DNA of 7,129 nt from Ktedonobacterales bacterium. GTDB taxonomy: Bacteria > Chloroflexota > Ktedonobacteria > Ktedonobacterales > JADMIN01. Each line of letters starts with the position of its first letter. Within the stretch, counting starts at the first letter, position 1. The position numbers and the translations under genes were made by a program. The stretch is taken from the NCBI GenBank assembly GCA_025935235.1, contig JAICVT010000234.1, positions 1 through 7,129 on the forward strand, in the 5' to 3' direction. Below are positions 1 to 5,898 of this stretch, in pieces. The notes beneath the pieces are model-generated. The model was not told the origin of the DNA, did not search any database, and worked only from the letters and a program-made list of their open reading frames with translations.

Positions 1-198
1 AGCGCTGGCAGCAGCACCGCGTCGCTGACCAATGGCGCCACGACCAAGACCCAGGATGGCGGCGCTCTGCCGTCCGTGCTGGAGACGCCGGTCGCGGTTG
101 ACAAGACCAACATCGCCTCGACGGTGCTGGCCGATGGCTTCGTGACCAAGGCCGAGATCTGCGCGAACGTTCCGGCGGGTACTGATGGTGTCTGCTAG
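1..198 (+). CDS. Sugar ABC transporter substrate-binding protein, C-terminal end (partial)
   Basis: This is the last 65 codons of a gene that begins before the window; it is read in frame from base 1 and ends at TAG 196-198. The visible part contains SVLETPVAVDKTNIASTVLA followed by DGFVTKAEIC. That resembles the C-terminal tail of xylose/ribose-type periplasmic-binding-protein-like sugar receptors (CUT2 class), where a 'P-V-x-V-x-K-x-N' stretch and 'DGF' precede a Cys near the end. Such proteins bind the sugar outside the membrane, usually as a lipoprotein or periplasmic protein, and deliver it to the permease. The assignment rests on this short tail together with the ATPase and permease genes that follow on the same strand. 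The N-terminal signal and the ligand-binding residues are outside the window, so substrate specificity is unknown. Confidence 0.72.
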   Translation, partial: SAGSSTASLTNGATTKTQDGGALPSVLETPVAVDKTNIASTVLADGFVTKAEICANVPAGTDGVC

Positions 199-250
199 CC
201 AGTAGATTCCGCGGCAGTATCACCTGACGCTAGCGAAGTGACTCTGTGGG

Positions 251-285
251 CTGCGGGGTAACGATGTTCGACCGTTACCCCGTGG
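251..285 (+). promoter_or_regulatory. Strong intergenic stem-loop between binding-protein and ATPase genes
   Basis: GGGGTAACG (255-263) pairs perfectly with CGTTACCCC (273-281) across a 9-base loop. Four further outer pairs (251-254 with 282-285, two of them G-T) extend the stem to 13 bp. No T-run follows, so it does not look like a complete intrinsic terminator. In binding-protein-dependent transport operons, a stem-loop at this position often protects the upstream mRNA or partly attenuates transcription, so that the binding protein is made in excess over the membrane parts. That role is inferred here from position alone. Confidence 0.6.
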
Positions 286-380
286 CCTGCGCTTACCCTC
301 GCCACATCCCGGCGCCGCGACGATGTGGACCTTGATCCTCGCGCTTGGTGGCGTTGTGGCCACGAGATGGAGATGCGCCT

Positions 381-1214
381 ATGTCTTCCCCCACGGCTGG
401 AGCCTCGGCAGGCGAAACAGACCGCGTCCCGGCGCTCCAGATGAAGAACATCAGCAAAGCCTTTGGCGCCGTGCAGGCGCTGCGCGACGTGGACTTCGAG
501 GTCTTTTCCGGCGAGGTCGTGGGTCTGGTGGGCGACAACGGCGCTGGCAAGTCCACGCTCGTCAAGACCATCGCCGGAGTGAACATCCCCGACACCGGCG
601 AGATCTATGTCAACGGGCAGCGCGCCCACATCAGTAGCCCATCCGACGCGACGCACCTGGGCATCGAGACAGTGTATCAGGATCTCGCGCTCTGCGATAA
701 CCTCGATGTCGTCAACAACCTCTATCTGGGCCGCGAGGCGGTCACCGCTCCCGTTGGCCCCCTCTCGCCGCTCGACGAGCTGGAGATGGAGCGCCGCACC
801 GTCGAAGTGCTGCGGCAACTCGAAGTGAAACTGCCCTCGGTGCGCTCGGTGGTGGCCTCACTCTCTGGCGGCCAGCGGCAATCCATCGCCGTCGCCAAGA
901 CCATCCTCCGCAATGCGCGCGTGGTGCTGCTCGACGAGCCAACCGCCGCGCTCGGCGTCGCCCAGACCCGTCAGGTGCTCAACCTCATCAAGCGCCTGCG
1001 TGAGCAGGGGCTGGCGGTGGTCGTCATCTCGCACAATCTGGCGGATGTGTTTGAGGTGGTGGATCGCGTGATTGTGATGCGCCTGGGCCGCCGCATCGCG
1101 ACATTCGACATCCACACCACGACCCCAGAGCAGGTGGTCGCGGCGATTACCGGCGCGGAGTTTGGCGAAGTGGCCGAGAACGGCGACGCAGGCGATGTCG
1201 CCCAACCAGCATAG
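381..1214 (+). CDS. Sugar ABC transporter ATP-binding protein, single ABC domain (FrcA/XylG-like)
   Basis: This is a 277-residue ATPase that powers sugar import on the cytoplasmic side of the permease. Visible motifs in order are Walker A GDNGAGKST (residues 51-59), Q-loop Gln100, signature LSGGQ (161-165), Walker B VVLLDEP (181-187) with catalytic Glu186, the PTAALGV sequence common in CUT2 sugar ATPases, and switch His218. I chose ATG 381 because GGAG at 369-372 lies 8 bases upstream; a TTG at 345 is in frame but has no such site. Many CUT2 ATPases (RbsA, MglA, XylG) carry two ABC domains in about 500 residues. This one has only one complete domain, as in the FrcA type, and would presumably act as a homodimer. 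All core motifs are intact, so it is not a truncated copy. It lies 182 bases after the binding-protein stop and 18 bases before the permease ATG. Confidence 0.93.
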   Translation: MSSPTAGASAGETDRVPALQMKNISKAFGAVQALRDVDFEVFSGEVVGLVGDNGAGKSTLVKTIAGVNIPDTGEIYVNGQRAHISSPSDATHLGIETVYQDLALCDNLDVVNNLYLGREAVTAPVGPLSPLDELEMERRTVEVLRQLEVKLPSVRSVVASLSGGQRQSIAVAKTILRNARVVLLDEPTAALGVAQTRQVLNLIKRLREQGLAVVVISHNLADVFEVVDRVIVMRLGRRIATFDIHTTTPEQVVAAITGAEFGEVAENGDAGDVAQPA

Positions 1215-1232
1215 TGGAGAGTGAGCGAGATC

Positions 1233-2477
1233 ATGCAGAGCGATGTGAAAAACTCCTCGGCCACCACGTCTGAAGCCTCTCCCGCCGCGCCTTCGACGGT
1301 CGCCAACGAAACGATGCGTGAGGCGCTGATGGGGCGGCTGCGACGCGGGGACATCGGCCAGCTTCCAGCGGTGTTGATGCTGCTGGTGATCGTCGTCGTG
1401 TTCGAGATCCTCTCAGGCGGCGTCTTTCTCCATCCAATCAATCTCAGCAATCTGATCTTGCAAGAAGCCGACGTGGCCGTGATCGCGCTAGCCGCTGTAC
1501 TGACGCTGCTGCTGGCCGAGATTGACCTGTCGCTCGCGGCGGTCGCGTATCTGTGCGGCGCCGTGACGGTCATCACTTCGACCTATCATCACTGGCCGGC
1601 GGTATGGGCGCTGGTCGCTGGATTGGTGGCTGGCCTGATCGTGGGGACCATCAACGGTGTGCTGGTTGCGGTGCTGCGCATCCCGTCCTTTGTCGTGACG
1701 CTGGCCGGCTACATCTTCTACTCTGGCCTGCTGCTCCACCTGGAGTTGCCCAACACGACGATCACGCTCTTCGATCCCTCGCTGAAGGCCATTATGTCCA
1801 ACTATGTGACCTTTCCGTGGGATGTGATCTCTCCGATCCCGATCATCGTGATCTATGGCGCGCTGCTGCTGCTGGAACGCCAGCGCCGGATGAAGGCAGG
1901 GCTGTCTAGTGGCCCGCTCTGGGCAATCTGGCTCAAACTCGGCGCCGTCGTCGTATTCTTGGTGGCCGCGCTGCTCGTCTTCGAGGATGCGCTCGGCGTG
2001 CCATATGCGATGTACATCGTCTTTGGCGTGCTGATCGTCTTCTGGCTGTTGCTGCGCTTTACCACCTTTGGGCGCCACGTCTACGCGGTCGGCGGCAATC
2101 CTGAGGCGGCGCGCCGCGCGGGCATCAACGTCACGATGATTCGCATCAGCGTCTTCGCGCTCGGCTCCATGTTGGCCGGACTGGGCGGCATCCTGGTCAC
2201 CTCGCGCACGACCTCAGCGCCGACGGCGGTGGACCCCCGCCTGCTGCTGCTGGCCATCGCGGTCGCCGTCATCGGCGGCGTCAGCCTGTTCGGCGGACGT
2301 GGCTCGGTGTGGGGCGTGGTGCTCGGCGTGCTCATCATCGGCTGCCTGGAGAATGGCCTGACGCTGTTCAGCTCGGCCAGCAGCGACTTCGAGCAGATGC
2401 TGGAGGGCGCGGTGCTGATCGCCGCAGTGATCCTCGATGCTATCACCCGGAGACGCAACGCCGTCAGCGGGCGGTGA
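1233..2477 (+). CDS. Sugar ABC transporter permease (XylH/BPD_transp_2 family)
   Basis: This is a 414-residue integral membrane protein that forms the sugar channel of the importer. About 10-12 hydrophobic segments are visible, starting near residue 45 after a polar, Ser/Thr/Ala-rich cytoplasmic N-terminus. Family hallmarks are the early AEIDLS sequence (usually G-G-I-D-L-S), FGRHVYAVGGNPEAARRAGI near residues 279-298 (the cytoplasmic loop that contacts the ATPase), and GGVSLFGGRGSVWG (348-361) before the last helices. The extra hydrophobic segments around residues 200-275 make it longer than RbsC-like permeases (about 320 residues) and closer to the XylH type (about 390). A GTG at 1221 is in frame and would add 4 residues, but GGAG at 1216-1219 is too close to it, so I favour ATG 1233. 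It is surely cotranscribed with the ATPase 18 bases upstream. Family assignment is firm; the transported sugar is not known. Confidence 0.93.
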   Translation: MQSDVKNSSATTSEASPAAPSTVANETMREALMGRLRRGDIGQLPAVLMLLVIVVVFEILSGGVFLHPINLSNLILQEADVAVIALAAVLTLLLAEIDLSLAAVAYLCGAVTVITSTYHHWPAVWALVAGLVAGLIVGTINGVLVAVLRIPSFVVTLAGYIFYSGLLLHLELPNTTITLFDPSLKAIMSNYVTFPWDVISPIPIIVIYGALLLLERQRRMKAGLSSGPLWAIWLKLGAVVVFLVAALLVFEDALGVPYAMYIVFGVLIVFWLLLRFTTFGRHVYAVGGNPEAARRAGINVTMIRISVFALGSMLAGLGGILVTSRTTSAPTAVDPRLLLLAIAVAVIGGVSLFGGRGSVWGVVLGVLIIGCLENGLTLFSSASSDFEQMLEGAVLIAAVILDAITRRRNAVSGR

Positions 2478-2570
2478 GGAACCTCACCCCCAGCCCCCTC
2501 TCCCACGGGGCGAGGGGGAGGATTGGAAGGCCCCTCTCCCGCCGCAGCGGGGGAGGGGTTGGGGTGGGGG
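2473..2570. repeat. C-rich/G-rich interspersed repeat with paired hairpins
   Basis: Nearly the whole gap between permease and dehydrogenase is a C-run/G-run palindromic element. It begins with a 7-bp inverted repeat, GGTGAGG (2473-2479) and CCTCACC (2482-2488), which overlaps the permease stop codon. Hairpin 1 pairs CCCCCTC (2494-2500) with GAGGGGG (2512-2518). Hairpin 2 pairs CCCCTCTCCC (2531-2540) with GGGGGAGGGG (2549-2558) with one G-T pair. The outer parts (2482-2498 and about 2555-2570) are roughly complementary to each other. Elements with 'CCTCACCCCC-GCCCCTCTCC' ends are found as scattered intergenic repeats in several bacterial phyla, including Chloroflexota. This one may be such a REP/MITE-like copy. 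In RNA it would be a strong structure that could halt decay or attenuate transcription before the dehydrogenase. Confidence 0.7.
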
Positions 2571-2590
2571 CTGCTACGCACCCAGGTAGT

Positions 2591-2596
2591 AGGAGG
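2591..2596 (+). promoter_or_regulatory. Consensus ribosome binding site of the dehydrogenase gene
   Basis: AGGAGG is a full Shine-Dalgarno match and sits 5 bases before ATG 2602. It fixes the start and is better than any other site in the window, suggesting efficient independent translation after the preceding repeat. Confidence 0.85.
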
Positions 2597-2601
2597 CTGC
2601 C

Positions 2602-3681
2602 ATGAGCGACGACGCTGAACTGCGTGTGGGCATCATCGGCTATGGGCTGGCGGGCGCGGTCTTCCACGCGCCGCTGGTTGCCTCCATATCGGGGATGCGG
2701 GTCGCGGCGATCAGCGTGGGCGACGCCGCGCGCTCGGCGCAGGCGCGGCGCGACTACCCGCACGCGACGATCTATCCCACCGCGCAGGCGCTGCTGGCGG
2801 CCGCCGGCACACTCGATCTGGTGGTGGTGGCCGCGCCCAACGACGCGCACGCTCCGCTGGGGGTGGCCGCGCTGGAGGCCGGGCTGCCCGTCGTGATTGA
2901 TAAGCCCTTCGCGCCGAGTGTGGCCGAAGGGCAGCGTGTTCTGGAGACGGCCGAGCGCGCGGGCAAGCCGCTCAGCGTCTTCCAGAATCGCCGCTGGGAC
3001 AACGACTTCCTGACGCTGCGACGGCTGATGCGCGGCGACGCGCTGGGCGAGCTGGCGCGCTTCGAGAGCCGCTTCGAGCGCTTCCGTCCAACTCCCAAAG
3101 CGGGCGCCTGGCGCGAGAGCGCTGATCCCGCGCTGGCGGGTGGGCTGCTCTTCGATCTGGGCGCCCACCTGGTTGACCAGGCGTTGCAGCTCTTCGGCTG
3201 GCCGGAGTCGGTCTATGCCGAGCAGGCGCGGCGGCGCGCTGGCGTGGTGGTGGATGATGACACGTTCGTGGCGCTGCGCTTCGCGGGCGGCCAGGCGGCG
3301 GATCTGTGGATGAGCGTCATTCCGCGCGTGTCCGGGCCACGGCTGCGAGTGGTGGGCGCGCGCGGCGTCTACGAAAAGTATGGCCTCGACCCACAGGAGG
3401 CGCAGCTTGCGAGCGGTCTGCGTCCTGGCGACGCAGAGTATGGCCGCGAGCCAACCGATCTGAGGGGAACGCTGGCCACCGAGCTGGATGGCCTCGCCAT
3501 CGAGGCGCGCGTCGAGAGCCTGCCCGGCAGCTATCAGGACTTTTATGCGGGCGTGCGCGACGCGCTGCGCACGGGCGCGCCGATGCCCGTTGATCCACGC
3601 GACGCGCTGGATGTCATCCGCGTGATCGAGGCGGCGCATGCCAGCGCCGAGCGCGGCGAGGTCGTTCACCCAGCCCGCTGA
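2602..3681 (+). CDS. Gfo/Idh/MocA family NAD(P)-dependent oxidoreductase
   Basis: This is a 359-residue cytoplasmic dehydrogenase, of normal length for the family. The N-terminal Rossmann fold begins with VGIIGYGLAGAVFHAPLV (residues 9-26), which carries the glycine-rich dinucleotide loop. VVVAAPNDAH (74-83) and IDKPFAPS (99-106) follow, with Lys101 as the conserved catalytic/cofactor lysine. The sequence FQNRRWDNDFLTLRRLM (127-143) and GGLLFDLGAHLVDQALQLFG (180-199), with Asp185 and His189, resemble the YdgJ/YvaA (IolW) branch, whose members include NADP-dependent scyllo-inositol dehydrogenases. The C-terminal half is the usual alpha/beta substrate domain. The gene follows the sugar transporter by 124 bases on the same strand and probably acts on the imported compound or its derivative. 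The exact substrate is not determinable; inositol- or sugar-related polyols are the leading guess. It is convergent with the small gene ending 15 bases downstream. Confidence 0.93.
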   Translation: MSDDAELRVGIIGYGLAGAVFHAPLVASISGMRVAAISVGDAARSAQARRDYPHATIYPTAQALLAAAGTLDLVVVAAPNDAHAPLGVAALEAGLPVVIDKPFAPSVAEGQRVLETAERAGKPLSVFQNRRWDNDFLTLRRLMRGDALGELARFESRFERFRPTPKAGAWRESADPALAGGLLFDLGAHLVDQALQLFGWPESVYAEQARRRAGVVVDDDTFVALRFAGGQAADLWMSVIPRVSGPRLRVVGARGVYEKYGLDPQEAQLASGLRPGDAEYGREPTDLRGTLATELDGLAIEARVESLPGSYQDFYAGVRDALRTGAPMPVDPRDALDVIRVIEAAHASAERGEVVHPAR

Positions 3682-3696
3682 GCGCCGGGCGTCTCA

Positions 3697-3945
3697 TCAC
3701 GGGAGAGGCGCCGTCGGCGCGCAGGCGTCATCCGCCGGAGGAGTCGCGCCTGCCGCGGCCGAGAGGCTGCGCAGGTGCGAATCGCAGAGCGGCAGCAGCA
3801 GATAGAGCGCGGCGCTCTCCGGGTCGCGCTCGATGCGCGCGCGGCGCGTCATCTGGCCGCACCCGCTGATGCCACAGGGCAGTGGGGCGCTGATCTCGAT
3901 CAACCGCAGACGGTCGCCCCCGCACCCCTCATCTTCGGCTGCCAT
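3697..3945 (-). CDS. Small hypothetical protein with Cys/His pairs, possible zinc site
   Basis: I do not recognise this 82-residue protein. The middle reads PLPCGISGCGQMT, then an R-rich stretch, then ERDPESAALYLLLPLCDSHL. This gives a Cys-x4-Cys pair and a Cys-x2-His pair about 30 residues apart, compatible with a small zinc-binding fold (residues about 24-56). The tail after about residue 60 is Ala/Pro-rich and probably disordered. The coding claim rests on a good ribosome site (GGGAGAG at 3949-3955, 3 bases before the ATG), the ordered Cys/His core, and a position between two convincing genes. It is convergent with the dehydrogenase (stops 15 bases apart) and lies 146 bases downstream of the Nudix gene on the same strand, so it may be cotranscribed with it. 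A short palindrome at 3708-3720 lies in its last codons. The overlapping + strand ORFs lack comparable features. Confidence 0.6.
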   Translation of the reverse strand: MAAEDEGCGGDRLRLIEISAPLPCGISGCGQMTRRARIERDPESAALYLLLPLCDSHLRSLSAAAGATPPADDACAPTAPLP

Positions 3946-4091
3946 ACGCTCTCCCGCGCTCTATATGCTCTATATGTCGCTGGCCCGCGCGCGTGACGCG
4001 ACGACGCCTGCGCGCGACCTGAAAAACAGCCACACAGGCATATACGGCAGCAGGTTACACGCCAATCAGGCGCAAGGCTCACGCGCAAGAC
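3946..4091. other. Intergenic region with two short tandem repeats
   Basis: This 146-base gap lies between the Nudix stop and the small-protein start (both - strand). It holds a perfect 9-bp tandem duplication, GCTCTATAT twice (3958-3975), directly upstream of the small gene's ribosome site. It also holds an imperfect 13-bp tandem repeat (GCGCAAGGCTCAC 4070-4082 and GCGCAAGACTTAC 4083-4095, 11 of 13 identical), whose second copy overlaps the Nudix stop codon. A weak - strand promoter candidate is TTGGCG (complement of 4060-4065), a 15-base spacer, and TATATG (complement of 4039-4044). The spacer is short, so I hold this loosely. No terminator with a T-run is clear. Confidence 0.45.
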
Positions 4092-4787
4092 TTACGCGCG
4101 TGGTGGCAGCAGCGCCAGCAACTGGTTCAGCAGGCGCCCGGTGAATCCCCAGATGCGGTAAGGGCCAAAGTCGTAGAAGTGAACGCCATGCGTCACGCCG
4201 CCACGCGTCCATTGCTCCTCGTGGTAGATGAGGTAGTCGTCAAGCGCGCTCAGCGGAGCCTCGATGACCTCGGCGACCTCGGTCGCCTGCGGCCGCAGCG
4301 TCGGCAGTCCCTCGCCCAGCCAGCCGATGTAGGGCGTTACCAGAAAGTTGCTCACGACGGTATAGGCGGGCGGCATGGCGCCCAGCAGGGTCACGCTCGC
4401 CGGCTCCAGCCCCAGCTCCTCCCGCGATTCGCGCAGCGCGGTCAACGCCAGCGAGGCGTCGCCTGGGTCGCGCGAGCCGCCCGGAAACGAGATCTCGCCG
4501 CTGTGGGTCGAAAGAGTCGCCGAGCGTCGGGTGAAGAGCAGGTACGGCTGGCCAGCCCGCGCATAGAGCGGCGCCAGCACAGCGGCCACACGGGGCGTTG
4601 CGCCACGCAGGCGCAGATCGTTGGCGAGCGCGGCGGCGGCGAGATCGGCCCCGCCTGTGTCGGGCGAGATGAGGCGCGTGCGCAGATAAGCGGCCAGCGC
4701 CTCGGCATCGGCGAGCAGCGTCGCGCGCGTCGGCCCCCCATCCACCGTCTCGTCCTCATCCGCGAAATGCGCGCTGGCGCCGCTCAT
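4092..4787 (-). CDS. Nudix hydrolase, CoA pyrophosphatase (NudL/YeaB-like)
   Basis: This is a 231-residue cytoplasmic hydrolase. Enzymes of this group cleave coenzyme A or acyl-CoA to 3',5'-ADP and (acyl-)phosphopantetheine, and may remove oxidised CoA. The sequence LLFTRRSATLSTHSGEISFP (residues 83-102) matches the UPF0035 CoA-Nudix signature that precedes the Nudix box. The box itself runs from about Gly103-Gly104 to Leu127, with TALRESREELGLE holding Arg119, Glu120, Glu123 and Glu124, the metal-binding core. The first Glu of the generic box is not in its usual place, as is common in this subgroup. The C-terminal PYRIWGFTGRLLNQLLALL is also typical of the group. I chose ATG 4787; a GTG at 4871 is in frame and would add 28 residues of Arg-rich sequence that looks non-conserved. 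Neither start has a strong ribosome site, so the start is less certain than the product. Confidence 0.9.
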   Translation of the reverse strand: MSGASAHFADEDETVDGGPTRATLLADAEALAAYLRTRLISPDTGGADLAAAALANDLRLRGATPRVAAVLAPLYARAGQPYLLFTRRSATLSTHSGEISFPGGSRDPGDASLALTALRESREELGLEPASVTLLGAMPPAYTVVSNFLVTPYIGWLGEGLPTLRPQATEVAEVIEAPLSALDDYLIYHEEQWTRGGVTHGVHFYDFGPYRIWGFTGRLLNQLLALLPPRA

Positions 4788-4915
4788 CGCTGCAGTCCAT
4801 CCCTTCCGAATCACGCCCGAACTGTCTCTGACTCGTTCCCGACCCGTCCTGAATGCCCTTGATCGCCGCACGGGCGGCGCATCGCACAGCAGTAGACGAT
4901 GTGACCGCGCTTGCC

Positions 4916-4945
4916 TTGCGCGTTTCGAGGCGCATCTGTTATACT
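4916..4945 (+). promoter_or_regulatory. Candidate extended -10 promoter, + strand
   Basis: TGTTATACT at 4937-4945 is an extended -10 element (TG-n-TATACT, five of six in the hexamer). TTGCGC at 4916-4921 could be the -35 with an 18-base spacer. It points toward the non-coding stretch and, about 950 bases on, the S1 gene. A 5-bp C/G hairpin (CCCCC 4947-4951, GGGGG 4958-4962) begins about where transcription would start. Confidence 0.4.
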
Positions 4946-4969
4946 ACCCCCTGTAGCGGGGGCTTGCAA
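4941..4969 (-). promoter_or_regulatory. Candidate promoter of the Nudix gene, - strand
   Basis: Read on the - strand, TTGCAA (complement of 4964-4969), a 17-base spacer and TAGTAT (complement of 4941-4946) form a plausible sigma-70-type promoter about 150 bases before the Nudix ATG at 4787. It overlaps the + strand -10 element, so the two promoters, if both real, would compete. The -10 matches only four of six bases. Confidence 0.3.
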
Positions 4970-5150
4970 CGCACTGGTCAGTGGAGAGCAGGTCGCGCTC
5001 GCGTGACATTCAGCGAGTTTGGCGCGTTTGAATGAAGCGTGGAGCAAGCGACGCTCGTGAGTCTGTCTGAATGGATGCTGGCGCGCTGAGCCGCATCGTC
5101 GCTCGAGGATCTCGGCAGGAGGTCGTCGGCGAGCGATGGGGTCAGCCCAG

Positions 5151-5192
5151 CGTTTTCGTGTAGTCTGTCTTTTGCGCCAGTGGACGAAAACG
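5151..5192. repeat. Perfect 9-bp inverted repeat with 24-base spacer
   Basis: CGTTTTCGT at 5151-5159 is the exact reverse complement of ACGAAAACG at 5184-5192. It could be a dyad operator or the base of an RNA hairpin. The A/T-containing arms stand out in this GC-rich sequence. No adjacent gene start explains it. Confidence 0.55.
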
Positions 5193-5603
5193 GTGATACA
5201 CCCGGCGCCATTCAACCTTCTCTCCGATCCACTCCCCAGGACTCCAGTGGACGCTTCCCCCACACTGCTCTCGGCCATTGCCGCCTGCACGCGCGTCCAC
5301 GGCGCCGCCCAATGACTCATCGCGCCGCGCCAGCGCCTCGCGACCGCCCAGGAGCAGCATCTCACGCCATAAAGGGGGATCCAGACCGAAGGACGCAGCG
5401 CCCGCGACGACCTGAGGCGAGCAGTTTACAGCCCACGCCACGATGCGGTGGCGCGCATGGCGGGTGACTGCGCGATTCGCCGACCGCCACGCACACGGCG
5501 CCAACAGCGTAAGCCGCATCGCAGCCAGTCGCGCGCGAGGGACGAACGCGCGACACGCGCCCGCCGAATCACGCCGAACCCGTGAACCGTCTCAGCAGCT
5601 ATG

Positions 5604-5633
5604 CGCGTTCGCGCTCCTTGGGGAGCGCACGTG
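5604..5633 (+). promoter_or_regulatory. Strong bulged hairpin with TTGG tetraloop
   Basis: GCGCTCC (5611-5617) pairs perfectly with GGAGCGC (5622-5628) around a 4-base loop. After a 2-base bulge (5609-5610), CGCGT (5604-5608) pairs with ACGTG (5629-5633) with one G-T pair, giving 12 bp in all. No T-run follows, so it is not a standard terminator. It lies about 265 bases before the S1 start and may be part of a structured leader. Confidence 0.5.
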
Positions 5634-5754
5634 GACACGACGGCGGCTCACGATATTCGATCAGGCGGCGCGAGAGCAAGCATGGGCCAGCATGCCACTT
5701 ATGAGCGATGCGGCCAGGGGTTCGCTCCAGCAGCGCGAATCCGAATCGAGTCTA

Positions 5755-5770
5755 GCGGAAGCAGTTCCGC
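5755..5770 (+). promoter_or_regulatory. Short tetraloop hairpin upstream of S1
   Basis: GCGGAA (5755-5760) and TTCCGC (5765-5770) form a perfect 6-bp stem with a GCAG loop, about 130 bases before the S1 start. It is short enough to occur by chance; it is listed because it lies in an otherwise unexplained stretch with other stems. Confidence 0.35.
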
Positions 5771-5898
5771 ATGATGTCCCCGCGTCGGCACGAGGCCCAC
5801 GCGACCGGGCGCACACATTTCGACACGAGGAAAGGGGCGGCGCAGCGGTCCCGCGTCCTGATGGTCAGCGGACGTAGGCCCACAGCGCCGGAAGTTGA

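Larger units (their letters stand above)
4970..5898. other. Roughly 0.93 kb without a convincing gene; several inverted repeats
   Basis: Open frames here are short, Arg/His-rich and lack ribosome sites, and I recognise no tRNA, RNase P RNA, tmRNA or SRP RNA hallmark. The most protein-like frame is - strand 5142-5519 (125 codons), which has no Shine-Dalgarno sequence and no recognisable domain. Structures visible are a 9-bp inverted repeat (5151-5159/5184-5192), a bulged 12-bp hairpin (5604-5633) and a 6-bp tetraloop hairpin (5755-5770). There is also a 10-bp direct repeat, CCAGTGGACG (5177-5186 and 5244-5253). A weak possible S1 promoter is TGGACA (5632-5637), 16 bases, TATTCG (5654-5659). 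It could be a long S1 leader, a non-coding RNA, or remains of lost genes. Confidence 0.5.

Noticed and set aside
2481..2570. CRISPR-like or tandem repeat array
   Set aside because: The similarity is between inverted C-run and G-run arms, not regularly spaced direct repeats with spacers.
2464..3669. Long - strand open frame (401 codons) opposite the dehydrogenase
   Set aside because: Shadow of the Gfo/Idh/MocA gene; GC-biased third positions keep the antisense frame open. No ribosome site or recognisable motif.
3682..3720. Possible bidirectional terminator between the convergent genes
   Set aside because: Only interrupted GC pairing (GCGCC with GGCGC around a bulge) and a short palindrome at 3708-3720, with no T-run in either direction.
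5071..5163. Possible 30-codon leader peptide ending inside the 9-bp dyad
   Set aside because: No Shine-Dalgarno site, no regulatory codon run, and no downstream gene that it could control directly.
4811..5365. - strand frame of 184 codons upstream of the Nudix gene
   Set aside because: Arg/Cys/Trp-rich with no family features, and it overlaps the promoter-like region and part of the other unclear frame.
5826..5845. GAGGAAAG resembling the start of the RNase P RNA conserved box
   Set aside because: The following bases do not match the conserved sequence and no other RNase P landmarks are seen nearby.
5443..5877. + strand frame of 144 codons before S1
   Set aside because: Arg/Ala/Ser/His-rich, no ribosome site and no motif; composition looks like translated non-coding GC-rich DNA.
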